DNA of 54,318 nucleotides from Shewanella chilikensis (GCF_002836945.1 NZ_NIJM01000025.1:17473-71790), one strand, 5' to 3'. Positions 35,842 to 43,921 are shown, counted from the first letter of the stretch. A program made the numbers and translations. The notes: generated from the letters alone by a model not told the origin.

Positions 35842-36612
35842 ATGAAGTTTAAATGGATTCTGATGCTTGCGGCTGCCCTGGGGGTTCATTCGGCAGTGGC
35901 TGCAGAAAGCGGTGAAGGAAAGAATACACAGGACGTACGCATCAGCTACAGTGACCCGCGGGATCCTATCGAAGGGTTCAACCGAGCCATGTGGGACTTC
36001 AACTACCTTTATCTGGATAGGTATCTCTATCGTCCAGTTGCTCATGGTTATAACGATTATCTGCCCATTCCGGTTAAATCAGGCATTAATAACTTTGTTC
36101 TTAACCTGGAAGAGCCCCACAGTCTGGTAAACAACACGCTGCAAGGCAAGTGGGGCTGGGCCTTGAATGCCGGAGGCCGTTTTACCGTTAACTCAACCGT
36201 GGGGTTGCTCGGCCTGATTGACGTCGCCGATATGATGGGAATGCCCCGTAAACAGGACGACTTCAACGAAGTGCTGGGTTACTACGGTGTACCTAACGGG
36301 CCTTACTTTATGGCACCATTCTTCGGTCCTTATATCACCCGTGAACTCGCTTCAGATTGGGTGGATGGTCTATACTTTCCTTTGTCAGAATTAACTATGT
36401 GGCAGTCAGTGATCAAGTGGGGGCTGAAGAATCTCCACGCACGCTCAGTTGCCATAGATCAAGAAAGATTAGTAGACAACGCGCTCGATCCATACACTTT
36501 CGTTAAAGACGCTTACATACAGCACATGGACTATAAGGTGTACGACGGCAATGTGCCTTCGAATGAGGACGAAGACGAGTTGCTAGATGAATATATGCAG
36601 GAACTGGAGTAA
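35842..36612 (+). CDS. mlaA: MlaA (VacJ) outer-membrane lipid asymmetry protein, without lipobox
   Basis: A 256-residue MlaA family protein with DPRDPIEGFNRAMWDFNY, LVNNTLQGKWGWALNAGGRFTVNSTVGLLGLIDVA, DDFNEVLGYYGVPNGPYFMAPFFGP and an acidic tail. MlaA extracts phospholipids from the outer leaflet and passes them to MlaC. E. coli MlaA is a lipoprotein, but here the signal peptide (MKFKWILMLAAALGVHSAVAAES) has no cysteine and ends in a signal-peptidase-I-like AVA-AES site, so the mature protein should lack a lipid anchor. It is divergent from the FliK-like gene and not linked to other mla genes. Confidence 0.92.
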   Translation: MKFKWILMLAAALGVHSAVAAESGEGKNTQDVRISYSDPRDPIEGFNRAMWDFNYLYLDRYLYRPVAHGYNDYLPIPVKSGINNFVLNLEEPHSLVNNTLQGKWGWALNAGGRFTVNSTVGLLGLIDVADMMGMPRKQDDFNEVLGYYGVPNGPYFMAPFFGPYITRELASDWVDGLYFPLSELTMWQSVIKWGLKNLHARSVAIDQERLVDNALDPYTFVKDAYIQHMDYKVYDGNVPSNEDEDELLDEYMQELE

Positions 36613-36631
36613 CCCACCCTCTGCTTCTCTA

Positions 36632-36682
36632 CCCGCAGGAGGTTAAAGGTTACTCGTTACCGGCGATTGATACCTGCGGGGA
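36632..36682 (+). promoter_or_regulatory. Possible ribosome-site-sequestering stem before the RssB-like gene
   Basis: CCCGCAGG (36632-36639) is a perfect inverted repeat of CCTGCGGG (36673-36680). The 3' arm overlaps GGGGA (36678-36682), the Shine-Dalgarno of the gene starting at 36690. The 5' side holds a perfect AGGAGGT (36637-36643) with no start codon at useful distance. Pairing would hide the real ribosome site; whether it folds in vivo is unknown. Confidence 0.35.
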
Positions 36683-36689
36683 TTTAACC

Positions 36690-37796
36690 ATGGCGCTGAA
36701 CAGTCTCAATGTACTGCTGGTTGAGGATGACCCTGTTTTTCGCAATATTGTTGCCGCCTTTTTGAGTGGACGGGGCGCCAATGTTGTTGAAGCCGAGGAC
36801 GGTGAGCAAGGGCTGCAGAGTTTCAAAAGCCAGAAATATGATGTGGTGGTAGCCGATCTTTCCATGCCTCGAATGGGGGGCTTGGAAATGCTCAAGGCGA
36901 TGTCGCGCATTAACCCCGCTATTCCTTCCATTGTGATCTCCGGAAATCAGGTTATGGCCGATGTAGTCGAGGCTCTGCGGATAGGTGCCTGCGATTACTT
37001 GGTTAAGCCAGTATCCGATCTTTACAGTATCGAGCACGCTATTAATCAATGCCTGACATCTGTGGATCAGGAGCACGCTGCTGTTAATCGGGACGTTGAA
37101 GAACTCTCTTTTATGGAGCTGAATGAAAACTTGGCTTTGCTTGAGCAAAATGCAGAAGCAGCCAGATGCGTGCAGCAACAGCTATTCCCCGCGAGTCATA
37201 TTGAATATCCCAAGGCCAGATTGGATTACAGTCTGTTCAAGCACGAACAGGTAAGTCCTTACTTTATCGATTCTGCCATGGTTGGTAACCATCATTTAAT
37301 TATGTATATGGCGCACTTTCATCCGGAGGATAATCGCGCTGCTTTTGCCAGTGTGTTGATGCGGAGTTTTGTTAACCAGAAGCTTAAACTTAATCGCACC
37401 GGTGTCAGTTCTGTGGTGATAGAACCCTTCAATATGTTGAGTTATCTGAATGATCGTTTGGTCAAATCAGGCTTGGACCTTTATTGCGATATGATTTACG
37501 TGGCAATAGAACTTGATAGTTACCGGGCAGCCATTGCTCAGGCGGGCAGGGGACTGAGGTGTTACATACGTAACCAAGATGGCATTACGCCACTGGCGCT
37601 GGCGGATTCGCTGCAGTTGGGACTACTTGAGTGGGGTAAGCCAACAACTCAATTTCGAAGCTTAATGCCCGCAGAGCAGCTTTGTGTTGTTTCCAGTGAG
37701 GCAGAACATAGACAGCTGCTGCAACAAAACAGATTCCTGGGGCTGAATTTTAACCCCAAGATCCCCCAGGGGGGCTTTGTGCAACTGTCGTTGTAA
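36690..37796 (+). CDS. Response regulator with degenerate PP2C-like output domain (RssB-like)
   Basis: A 368-residue protein. The receiver domain (7-120) is intact: acidic pocket EDD (12-14), Asp56 and Lys106. A helical linker with LNENLALLEQNAEAARCVQQQLFP, resembling the entry to SpoIIE/PP2C phosphatases, leads to an output domain (about 180-368). The metal-binding motifs of active PP2C enzymes (GGDxxD, DVSGHG) are replaced by SPYFIDSAMV and MYMAHFHPED, so phosphatase activity is unlikely. This architecture matches RssB/SprE, the adaptor that delivers RpoS to ClpXP, and other PP2C-type regulators. The exact partner cannot be told from sequence. Confidence 0.7.
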   Translation: MALNSLNVLLVEDDPVFRNIVAAFLSGRGANVVEAEDGEQGLQSFKSQKYDVVVADLSMPRMGGLEMLKAMSRINPAIPSIVISGNQVMADVVEALRIGACDYLVKPVSDLYSIEHAINQCLTSVDQEHAAVNRDVEELSFMELNENLALLEQNAEAARCVQQQLFPASHIEYPKARLDYSLFKHEQVSPYFIDSAMVGNHHLIMYMAHFHPEDNRAAFASVLMRSFVNQKLKLNRTGVSSVVIEPFNMLSYLNDRLVKSGLDLYCDMIYVAIELDSYRAAIAQAGRGLRCYIRNQDGITPLALADSLQLGLLEWGKPTTQFRSLMPAEQLCVVSSEAEHRQLLQQNRFLGLNFNPKIPQGGFVQLSL

Positions 37797-37846
37797 CGCT
37801 TCATAATGACCAAGCCAAGGTGGCAAGTCATTAAATTGCAAAAGAT

Positions 37847-37875
37847 AAAAAAGGCTGCATACTGCAGCCTTTTTT
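37847..37875. terminator. Bidirectional terminator between RssB-like gene and POT gene
   Basis: AAAAAAAGGCTGCA-type 5' arm (37847-37859) pairs with TGCAGCCTTTTTT (37863-37875) across a 3-nt loop. Both strands carry a T-run after the stem, so it serves the convergent genes on each side. Confidence 0.87.
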
Positions 37876-37895
37876 ATTCGGTAACCGAGTGATTA

Positions 37896-39407
37896 TTAGC
37901 GTTTTATCGCTTCATGCTCACCTGTTACGGCAATTTCTTGCTCCAAAGCTTCTTCTTCGGAGTGATCGTGAATTTTGCTTTCTGCGCCGTGCATCCAATC
38001 GACCAGTTTATCGGCCATAAAGTAGAGGAGCACGCCTGAAATGGCTGCCGTGATGGCAATGCCGGAGAAGATAGACATGGCATTGGCCAGCTGTTCTTCT
38101 TTCTCGCCGCCGTGACCGATAAAGGAACCTACATAGCCTGCGGTTAAGTTAGCAATAAAAATAAAGCAGAACCAAAAGCCCATCAGCAGTGACATGATAC
38201 GCAGAGGGGCCAACTTAGTGACCATAGACAAACCGATAGGGGAAAGGCAAAGCTCACCCATGGTATGGAAGAAGTAGGCACCAACCAACCACCACATACT
38301 GGACTTGGCAGAGGCGTCGCCACCCATCTCCAGTACTGCACCTATCATAAACAGGAAGCCAATAGCCAAAAGTATCAGGCCGAGAGCAAATTTAACCGGT
38401 GAGTTGGGCTCTTTATTTCCAAGACGGATCCAGATAGAAGCGATCACGGGGGCAAAAACCACGATAAAAATGGCGTTCAGTGACTGGAAGTAAGTTGTCG
38501 GCACTTCCCAATTACCAATAAAGCGGTCGGTGAACTCATTGGTGAACAGATTCATCAAGCCACCGGCCTGCTCAAAACCCGCCCAGAAGATGATGGTAAA
38601 CAGACCCATCACCATGATCACTTTAATGCGATCACGTTCAACTTTAGTCAGGGGTTCTTTTCTTACTTCACCGCGCTCGGCAGCACGTTGTTTTTCAATT
38701 TTTGCTGCTGGAACTGTACCTATATCACCCAAGAGTTTTTGGGCAAAAAGGAACTGAATAAGCAGAGAGATCAGCATACCGACACCGGCACAGAAGAAAC
38801 CGGCTTGCCAGTTGTTAACTGTCACTTCAACGCCATCGATAATTTCTTTATGGCCAAAGTTAGTATAGGCCCAGGCGACAACAAAGCCGGACAGGGCGGC
38901 ACCCAAGTTAATACCCATGTAGAAGATGGTAAAGGCGCCGTCGCGGCGGTGATCGCCTTCTTCATATAGGTCACCTACCATGGTTGAAATGTTAGGCTTA
39001 AATAGGCCGTTACCCACAATCAGGGTACCAAGACCGGCATAAAAGACTATGGTCTCCATCCCGGGCACCCAACTATGGGGGGCTGCCAAAGTGAATTGGC
39101 CTATCGCCATCAAGGCACCACCGATATAAATCGCTTTCCGCTGGCCAAGAACATTGTCGGCCAACCATCCACCTAAAAGTGGTGTCAGATAGACCAAGCC
39201 GGTAAACCAAGCGTAGAGTTTCAAAGCGTCTGCTTGAGTCCAGCCTAACCCCCCTGCGCCTTGGGTTCTTACTTGGTCAACAAGATAAAGTACCAGAATG
39301 GCACGCATCGCATAGTAACTGAATCGTTCCCAAAGCTCTGTTGTGAACAGCAGGAACAATCCCTTGGGATGTCCGAGCACAGTCCCCTGAGGTTTTGCTA
39401 AGCTCAT
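37896..39407 (-). CDS. Proton-dependent oligopeptide transporter (POT/PTR2 family)
   Basis: A protein of about 503 residues with 12 or more membrane helices. The N-terminal ExxER-type proton-coupling motif reads ELWERFSYYAMR. PTR signatures include LTPLLGGWLADNVLG and TIFYMGINLGAALSGFV. It imports di- and tripeptides with protons. The frame is open upstream to a GTG at 39458, but ATG 39407 places the family N-terminus (LGHPKGLFLLF) correctly and follows AAGGTGGAAG. It is monocistronic. Substrate range cannot be judged from sequence. Confidence 0.93.
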   Translation of the reverse strand: MSLAKPQGTVLGHPKGLFLLFTTELWERFSYYAMRAILVLYLVDQVRTQGAGGLGWTQADALKLYAWFTGLVYLTPLLGGWLADNVLGQRKAIYIGGALMAIGQFTLAAPHSWVPGMETIVFYAGLGTLIVGNGLFKPNISTMVGDLYEEGDHRRDGAFTIFYMGINLGAALSGFVVAWAYTNFGHKEIIDGVEVTVNNWQAGFFCAGVGMLISLLIQFLFAQKLLGDIGTVPAAKIEKQRAAERGEVRKEPLTKVERDRIKVIMVMGLFTIIFWAGFEQAGGLMNLFTNEFTDRFIGNWEVPTTYFQSLNAIFIVVFAPVIASIWIRLGNKEPNSPVKFALGLILLAIGFLFMIGAVLEMGGDASAKSSMWWLVGAYFFHTMGELCLSPIGLSMVTKLAPLRIMSLLMGFWFCFIFIANLTAGYVGSFIGHGGEKEEQLANAMSIFSGIAITAAISGVLLYFMADKLVDWMHGAESKIHDHSEEEALEQEIAVTGEHEAIKR

Positions 39408-39839
39408 GAAGTCTTCCACCTTAAAATTGTTAATTGGCCGTGTGACAAAAGTCGACACAGAAAGCGATTGTATTTATCCCAGCTGTTTTGCCGTTAACAT
39501 CACACTGTTTTGTAAAGTGTTATGGGCATGTCTTTTAATGCGCTGTGATTGAGGCTTTGGTTTTCTGTATTGTAATTTGTTCATCAAAAGCAACAAAGCT
39601 CACCTTATATACTCTGGATCCAGTTACAAAGTCAATTTCAGGGCCGGGAAGCGGCGGCTTTATGAGCAATACATGCCTTTGTGTGGTCAGACCTGTTCGG
39701 TTTGTAACCGTAATTTCAATTAGACCAAAGTGGGGGGAGAGGGAAACCTGAAATTCACTTTCAATTGTAAACTTATGTCTGATATGATTGCCCGCTGTGA
39801 TAGGACGTCACCCGACAGAAACCAAGTAGTGAGAACACC
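39408..39839. other. Intergenic region between POT gene and rfaH
   Basis: This region carries the divergent promoters of the peptide transporter (minus) and rfaH (plus). For rfaH, TTCAAT (39760-39765), a 17-nt spacer and TATGAT (39783-39788) is a reasonable sigma-70 candidate. Short open frames here look like chance. No repeats or RNA genes were recognised. Confidence 0.4.
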
Positions 39840-40337
39840 ATGAAGGCCTGGTACCTTTTGTACTGTAAACCTCGCAGTGAAGTGAGGGCTCAACAGAATC
39901 TGATGCTCCAAGAGCTTGAGACCTATTTGCCGATGGTGCGGCTTGAAAAGAAAGAGAAAAACAAAACTGTCGTTCAAAAGCAACCTCTGTTTCCCAACTA
40001 CCTATTCATCAAGTTTGACCCTGAACTGACCAGTGTGCGCCAGATCCGCTCTACTCGCGGTGTTGCCAATTTGGTTAATTGCCGTGAGAAACTGCTGCCA
40101 ATTGATGAGCAACTGATCAATCAGCTCAAACAACGTGAATTAGCTACGCCCTTGATCACAGAAAAGCCCCTGCAATCCGGTGATAAAATACAGTTTACCG
40201 AAGGGCCATTTACTGATTTTGATGGCATATTTGCTGAAAAATGCGGCGATACTCGCTGTAAAGTATTGTTTACTTTCCTTGGTCAGCACAAGAGCATAAT
40301 AGTAGATCAAAAGGCAATTAAAGCAGCGTGTGCGTAA
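39840..40337 (+). CDS. rfaH: Transcription antitermination factor RfaH
   Basis: A 165-residue NusG paralogue. The NGN domain opens KAWYLLYCKPRSEVRAQQNL (E. coli RfaH has YLLYCK at the same place) and contains LFPNYLFIKFDPEL and RSTRGVANLVN. A C-terminal KOW-like domain follows (GDKIQFTEGPFTDFDGIFAE and later). Length and motifs fit RfaH better than housekeeping NusG. RfaH is recruited at ops elements and prevents termination in long polysaccharide operons while attracting ribosomes. An ops element lies 343 bp after its stop, in the same orientation. Confidence 0.93.
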   Translation: MKAWYLLYCKPRSEVRAQQNLMLQELETYLPMVRLEKKEKNKTVVQKQPLFPNYLFIKFDPELTSVRQIRSTRGVANLVNCREKLLPIDEQLINQLKQRELATPLITEKPLQSGDKIQFTEGPFTDFDGIFAEKCGDTRCKVLFTFLGQHKSIIVDQKAIKAACA

Positions 40338-40679
40338 TTGCCTGCTGCCCGTGTAGGACATTTCCCATTGTTACAAAGCTCAACATTTGCGAACTATGAA
40401 TAAATTTGCATTTTTTGCCAAAAAATCAATATCTTATATTTTTCATTTTTGCAAAAATAGTCTGACTGTAACTTGGTAGTTGAATTATTGCTCAGCTTAA
40501 CAAGGATTGGGTGTTTTTTGAACTGTATCACTTGGGGTGTTGGGATATAATCCCCCGGCAAAGTAAGACCTGGTACAGGAAATGAATGTTACCTTAAAGA
40601 CTTTGGGTAGCATTTTTTTAACGCTTTAAAAAATATAGTTTTTGCATTGCAAAGGGCAAGTTGGAGGCCGCAATCCATG

Positions 40680-40691
40680 GGCGGTAGCGTG
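40680..40691 (+). promoter_or_regulatory. ops element (RfaH recruitment site)
   Basis: GGCGGTAGCGTG matches the E. coli ops consensus at all 12 positions. It lies between rfaH and the first polysaccharide gene on the coding strand, 438 bp before the GTG start. RNA polymerase pauses at ops and RfaH binds the exposed non-template strand. No upstream JUMPstart partner at the usual distance was found. Confidence 0.85.
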
Positions 40692-40701
40692 TCTGAAGGA
40701 C

Positions 40702-40727
40702 AAGAATATGAATAGTTTCATATTCTT
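40702..40727 (+). repeat. Perfect 11-bp inverted repeat inserted in first repeat unit
   Basis: AAGAATATGAA (40702-40712) and TTCATATTCTT (40717-40727) form a perfect 11-bp stem with a TAGT loop. The block is absent from the other two units, which read ACAAAAGTGG at this point. It begins 11 nt downstream of the perfect ops core. Confidence 0.85.
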
Positions 40728-41129
40728 AGTGGACGCCGAAGCTCTCTGAGCGCCACGCGGAACGGTAGCGTGTCTGAAGGACAAAAGTGGACGCCGAAGC
40801 TCTCTGGGCGCCACGCGGAACGGTAGCGTGTCTGAAGGACAAAAGTGGACGCCTAAGCTCTCTGAGCGCCACGCGGAACGCTAACCCTGTGATGGTGCGA
40901 AAACCTGTATAACTCAATGGGTTTGATGTTTATGGCTAAACGCTATTATCAGGTTCAGAGAAGTTAAACCGGAAACTGTTCAGTTTCCGCCATTTAAAAA
41001 ATCAGCAAGTAAGAGGCGTTGGTTTCAAATGGAATCCGGGTTGAAGCGCGTATCGCGTTAAACGCGGTTGTTGCATTGCTGAAAGGTTCATTTGATTTTT
41101 AGTGCTATTCACCATTACGGAGACAACTG

Positions 41130-43868
41130 GTGTTACAGAAAACCAAAAAACTCATCATAGCGGGTATCGGCGCTTTGGCTTTGCTTGGCTCGCAAGCTCA
41201 AGCTGTTACGCCATCACCTCAAATGATCGAACAATTCAAAAATTTGCCTCGCGCTGAACAGGAAAGGTTAGCCAAGCAGTATGGAATAGATCCTTCCATA
41301 TTGAGTGGAGGCAGTAACATCAGTCAGAAACCGGTCAATCCGCAAGTTGTTTATCCAAGAGAAAAAAAGGATAACAGTGCTAATGGGGGCGAAAAGCCAA
41401 CTTTAGACTTTACGGTTGAAGCAACAGACAAGAGTGCTCTCAAGCGTTTTGGTTACTCCTTGTTTGCCGGAGAACCAAGCACTTTTGCACCGGTTTCCGA
41501 TGTGCCGGTTCCCAGTGAGTATCTGATGGGGCCAGGGGATACCCTGATGGTGCAACTTTTCGGTAAAACCAATAGAGAGTTCTCACTTACCGTTAATCGC
41601 GATGGCACTGTACAGTTCCCTGAACTCGGCCCTATCAGTATTGCCGGTTTAAGTTTTGCCGAAGCCAAAGATACCCTTAAAAAACGCATCAAACACCAGA
41701 TGATAGGCATAGAGTCGAATATCACTATGGGTGAACTGCGCTCTATTCGTATCTTTGTGGCCGGTGATGCCTACAAACCCGGTTCTTACACTGTATCCAG
41801 TCTGTCAACCATGACTCAAGCGCTGTTTGTCTCCGGCGGCGTGAATGAAATAGGTTCACTGCGTAAGGTACAGCTGAAGCGTGGCGGTAAATTGGTCGGT
41901 ACTCTGGATCTTTATGACTTATTGATGCGCGGTGATGCCTCCGGCGATCTGAGATTGCAATCCGGGGATGTGGTGTTCATTCCTCCTGTGGGTGGGCTGG
42001 TCAGTGTGGCCGGCGAAGTACGTCGCCCTGCTATCTATGAGCTGAAAGGCGGTGAAACCTTTGGGGATGTGGTGAATATGGCCGCCGGTGTTAAGCCGGG
42101 TTCCTATCCAAAGGCCAGTGTGGTCGAACGTTACAATGACCAAGGCCTTAAATCTTTGCTCACAGTTGACCTCACTTCAGCCAAAGGTCAAAAAACAGTG
42201 GCCAAAGCGGGCGATGTGGTTAGGGTTAAGGGAACCTCAGGGCAATATGATAATGCCGTGACTCTGGTTGGCGCTGTTGTCCGGCCTGGAAAGTACCAAT
42301 GGCATCAAGGTTTGAGGGTGAATGATATTCTCAAATCCATTTGGTCTGATTTACAAATATCCGCCGATTTGGATTATGCAATTTTGCTTCGTGAGGTGGA
42401 TGACTATGGCAACATAGAGGTTTACCAATTTGCACCCGGAAAGGCGATTGTTAATCAGGACGCCAAGGAAAACCTGGTACTGCAACCAAGAGATAAGCTG
42501 GTTGTTTTCAACTTCAGTGACGATAGCCTTAACCGATATGAGCTGAATAAGCTGGTCAAGCAAAGAGTGGCCAAGGTGACTTCGCTTTCGGGGAACTCAC
42601 TGATAGGAAATGATCTGTTCAAGGCAGGTTTCAACCTGCTGCAAAGTAAAACTTTGCATAAGCGCAATGCTGTTGGTGGGGTAGTGGTTGATGACAGTGA
42701 TGCAACAAGTGATGAACAGGCCGTTGTAACCTCAGAAGTCAGTAAGATGTTATTGAACCTGTTTGATGACACTGACTTAATCAAATATAGCTACATGATG
42801 AATCGTAGCGAACTCTTGTACCCGGTTATTAGTAAACTCAACGCCCAGGCGCGCGCCGGTGACAGTGTAAAAATTGTTGCCGTTGGTGGCCAGGTTCGTC
42901 ACGAAGGTATGTACCCGCTGACGGTTAATGCTTCTGTCAGCGCTTTGATTGAAGCCGCCGGGGGCTTGAAAGAAGGCGCCTACACAGCCAGAGCAGAGTT
43001 AACCCGCACTGTTACTAATGCGGGCGGTTCATCCATAGAGCATAAAACTGTGGACTTAACCAGTGCGCTTCAGGGTAATAAAACCGCTGATTTGCCACTG
43101 GAAGGGCGCGATATTCTTACTGTGATGACCACCCCTGATTGGCAGGAACATCAAACCGTAGAAATACGCGGCGAAGTTAAGTTCCCGGGTATTTACAATA
43201 TCCGCCGCGGTGAAACGCTTCAGGATGTGATCCAACGGGCCGGTGGCTTTACTGAATTTGCTTATCTCCCTTCTGCGGTATTTGTGCGGGAATCGGTGCG
43301 TAAGCAGGAGCAGATGGAAATTAAAAAGCTGGCCGACCAACTGCGGCGGGATATCGCCACCAGAGGGGTTTCCAAGGACGGCAACTTAGTTAACTATGCC
43401 GATGCTCAATTGATGCTGAAAGATTTAGAAAGCATTCAGGCTGTTGGCCGTTTGGTGGTGGATTTGCCGGCTATCTCAGTGGGGATATCCCAAGCAGATA
43501 TCCAGATGGAAGATCAAGATATTCTTTATGTGCCATCAACCAAACAGACCATAGCGGTTATGGGCGAAGTGCAGCATGCATCGACCCATAGGTATAAAGA
43601 AGGTATTACTCTTGACCAATATCTTGATATGTCCGGTGGTGCCCGTAAGCGTGCTGATGAAGACAGAACTTACGTAATTAAGGCCGATGGCTCGGTAATG
43701 ATGCCTAAACGTTCCATGTGGTTCAGCAGTGAAGACAATCTGCAACCCGGGGATACCATCATAGTTCCATTGGATACAGAGTATAAGGATAACCTGACAC
43801 TCTGGAGCCAGGTAACCCAAATCATTTACAACACAGCTGTGGCCGTAGCGACCATTTCTGGGTTGTAA
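41130..43868 (+). CDS. Polysaccharide export outer membrane protein, multi-SLBB (Wza/OPX family)
   Basis: A 912-residue protein, much longer than Wza (about 380). A signal peptide (about 1-25, ending AQA) lacks a lipobox cysteine. The export domain (about 130-200) has YLMGPGDTLMVQLFG and NRDGTVQFPELGPI. It is followed by a series of SLBB domains (for example IFVAGDAYKPGSY, SVAGEVRRPAIYELKGG, VAVGGQVRHEGMYPL, EIRGEVKFPGIYNI, AVMGEVQHASTH). A hydrophobic helix closes the protein (VTQIIYNTAVAVATI), perhaps crossing the outer membrane. The start is GTG at 41130 with GGAG 8 nt upstream. It should form the exit channel for the polymer made by downstream genes. Confidence 0.92.
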   Translation: MLQKTKKLIIAGIGALALLGSQAQAVTPSPQMIEQFKNLPRAEQERLAKQYGIDPSILSGGSNISQKPVNPQVVYPREKKDNSANGGEKPTLDFTVEATDKSALKRFGYSLFAGEPSTFAPVSDVPVPSEYLMGPGDTLMVQLFGKTNREFSLTVNRDGTVQFPELGPISIAGLSFAEAKDTLKKRIKHQMIGIESNITMGELRSIRIFVAGDAYKPGSYTVSSLSTMTQALFVSGGVNEIGSLRKVQLKRGGKLVGTLDLYDLLMRGDASGDLRLQSGDVVFIPPVGGLVSVAGEVRRPAIYELKGGETFGDVVNMAAGVKPGSYPKASVVERYNDQGLKSLLTVDLTSAKGQKTVAKAGDVVRVKGTSGQYDNAVTLVGAVVRPGKYQWHQGLRVNDILKSIWSDLQISADLDYAILLREVDDYGNIEVYQFAPGKAIVNQDAKENLVLQPRDKLVVFNFSDDSLNRYELNKLVKQRVAKVTSLSGNSLIGNDLFKAGFNLLQSKTLHKRNAVGGVVVDDSDATSDEQAVVTSEVSKMLLNLFDDTDLIKYSYMMNRSELLYPVISKLNAQARAGDSVKIVAVGGQVRHEGMYPLTVNASVSALIEAAGGLKEGAYTARAELTRTVTNAGGSSIEHKTVDLTSALQGNKTADLPLEGRDILTVMTTPDWQEHQTVEIRGEVKFPGIYNIRRGETLQDVIQRAGGFTEFAYLPSAVFVRESVRKQEQMEIKKLADQLRRDIATRGVSKDGNLVNYADAQLMLKDLESIQAVGRLVVDLPAISVGISQADIQMEDQDILYVPSTKQTIAVMGEVQHASTHRYKEGITLDQYLDMSGGARKRADEDRTYVIKADGSVMMPKRSMWFSSEDNLQPGDTIIVPLDTEYKDNLTLWSQVTQIIYNTAVAVATISGL

Positions 43869-43884
43869 CCTCAAATAAAATGGC

Positions 43885-43921
43885 TTTGCTCCAGAGAGGC
43901 TTAACGCCTCTCTGGAGCAAA
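43885..43921 (+). other. Perfect 16-bp hairpin between export gene and wzz
   Basis: TTTGCTCCAGAGAGGC (43885-43900) pairs with GCCTCTCTGGAGCAAA (43906-43921) across TTAAC. No T-run follows on the + strand (ATCAAAATC), so it may be a weak terminator or attenuator, or an mRNA-stabilising element, within an RfaH-controlled operon. Confidence 0.75.

Larger units (their letters stand above)
40680..40876 (+). repeat. Tandem array of three 58-bp units carrying ops-like cores
   Basis: Units start at 40680, 40761 and 40819. Units 2 and 3 are 58 bp and differ at very few positions; unit 1 is 81 bp because a 24-nt palindromic block replaces one base. Every unit holds GGTAGCGTGTCTGAAGGACA and GTGGACGCC-type sequence ending GCGCCACGC. 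The ops position is GGCGGTAGCGTG in unit 1 and AACGGTAGCGTG (10 of 12) in units 2 and 3. A vestigial fourth start (AACGCTA) follows. Each unit can form a GTGG...CCAC hairpin. It may be a dispersed genomic repeat. Confidence 0.9.
40338..41129 (+). promoter_or_regulatory. Long leader between rfaH and the polysaccharide operon
   Basis: This 792-bp region has no convincing gene. No terminator is visible after rfaH. The first part (to about 40470) is AT-rich. TATAAT at 40546-40551 is a possible -10 box without a good -35. An ops element and three tandem repeat units occupy 40680-40876. The last 250 bp lead to an ACGGAG ribosome site before the GTG at 41130. Minus-strand open frames within the repeats are products of the repeat sequence. 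Confidence 0.6.

Noticed and set aside
39545..39751. Small plus-strand open frame (68 codons) before rfaH
   Set aside because: No ribosome site, no family features; it occupies the divergent promoter region.
40600..40691. Complete JUMPstart sequence
   Set aside because: A GGTAGC occurs near 40605 but 75 bp from the ops, not the usual short distance; only the ops core is supported.
40680..40876. CRISPR-like array
   Set aside because: The units are directly joined 58-bp tandem repeats with no unique spacers, and no cas genes are present.
40626..40917. Minus-strand short frames in the repeat array (peptides such as RELRRPLLSFRHATVPRGAQ)
   Set aside because: They are created by the 58-bp repeat read in different frames; no start-site evidence. 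Such frames are often over-annotated in repeats.
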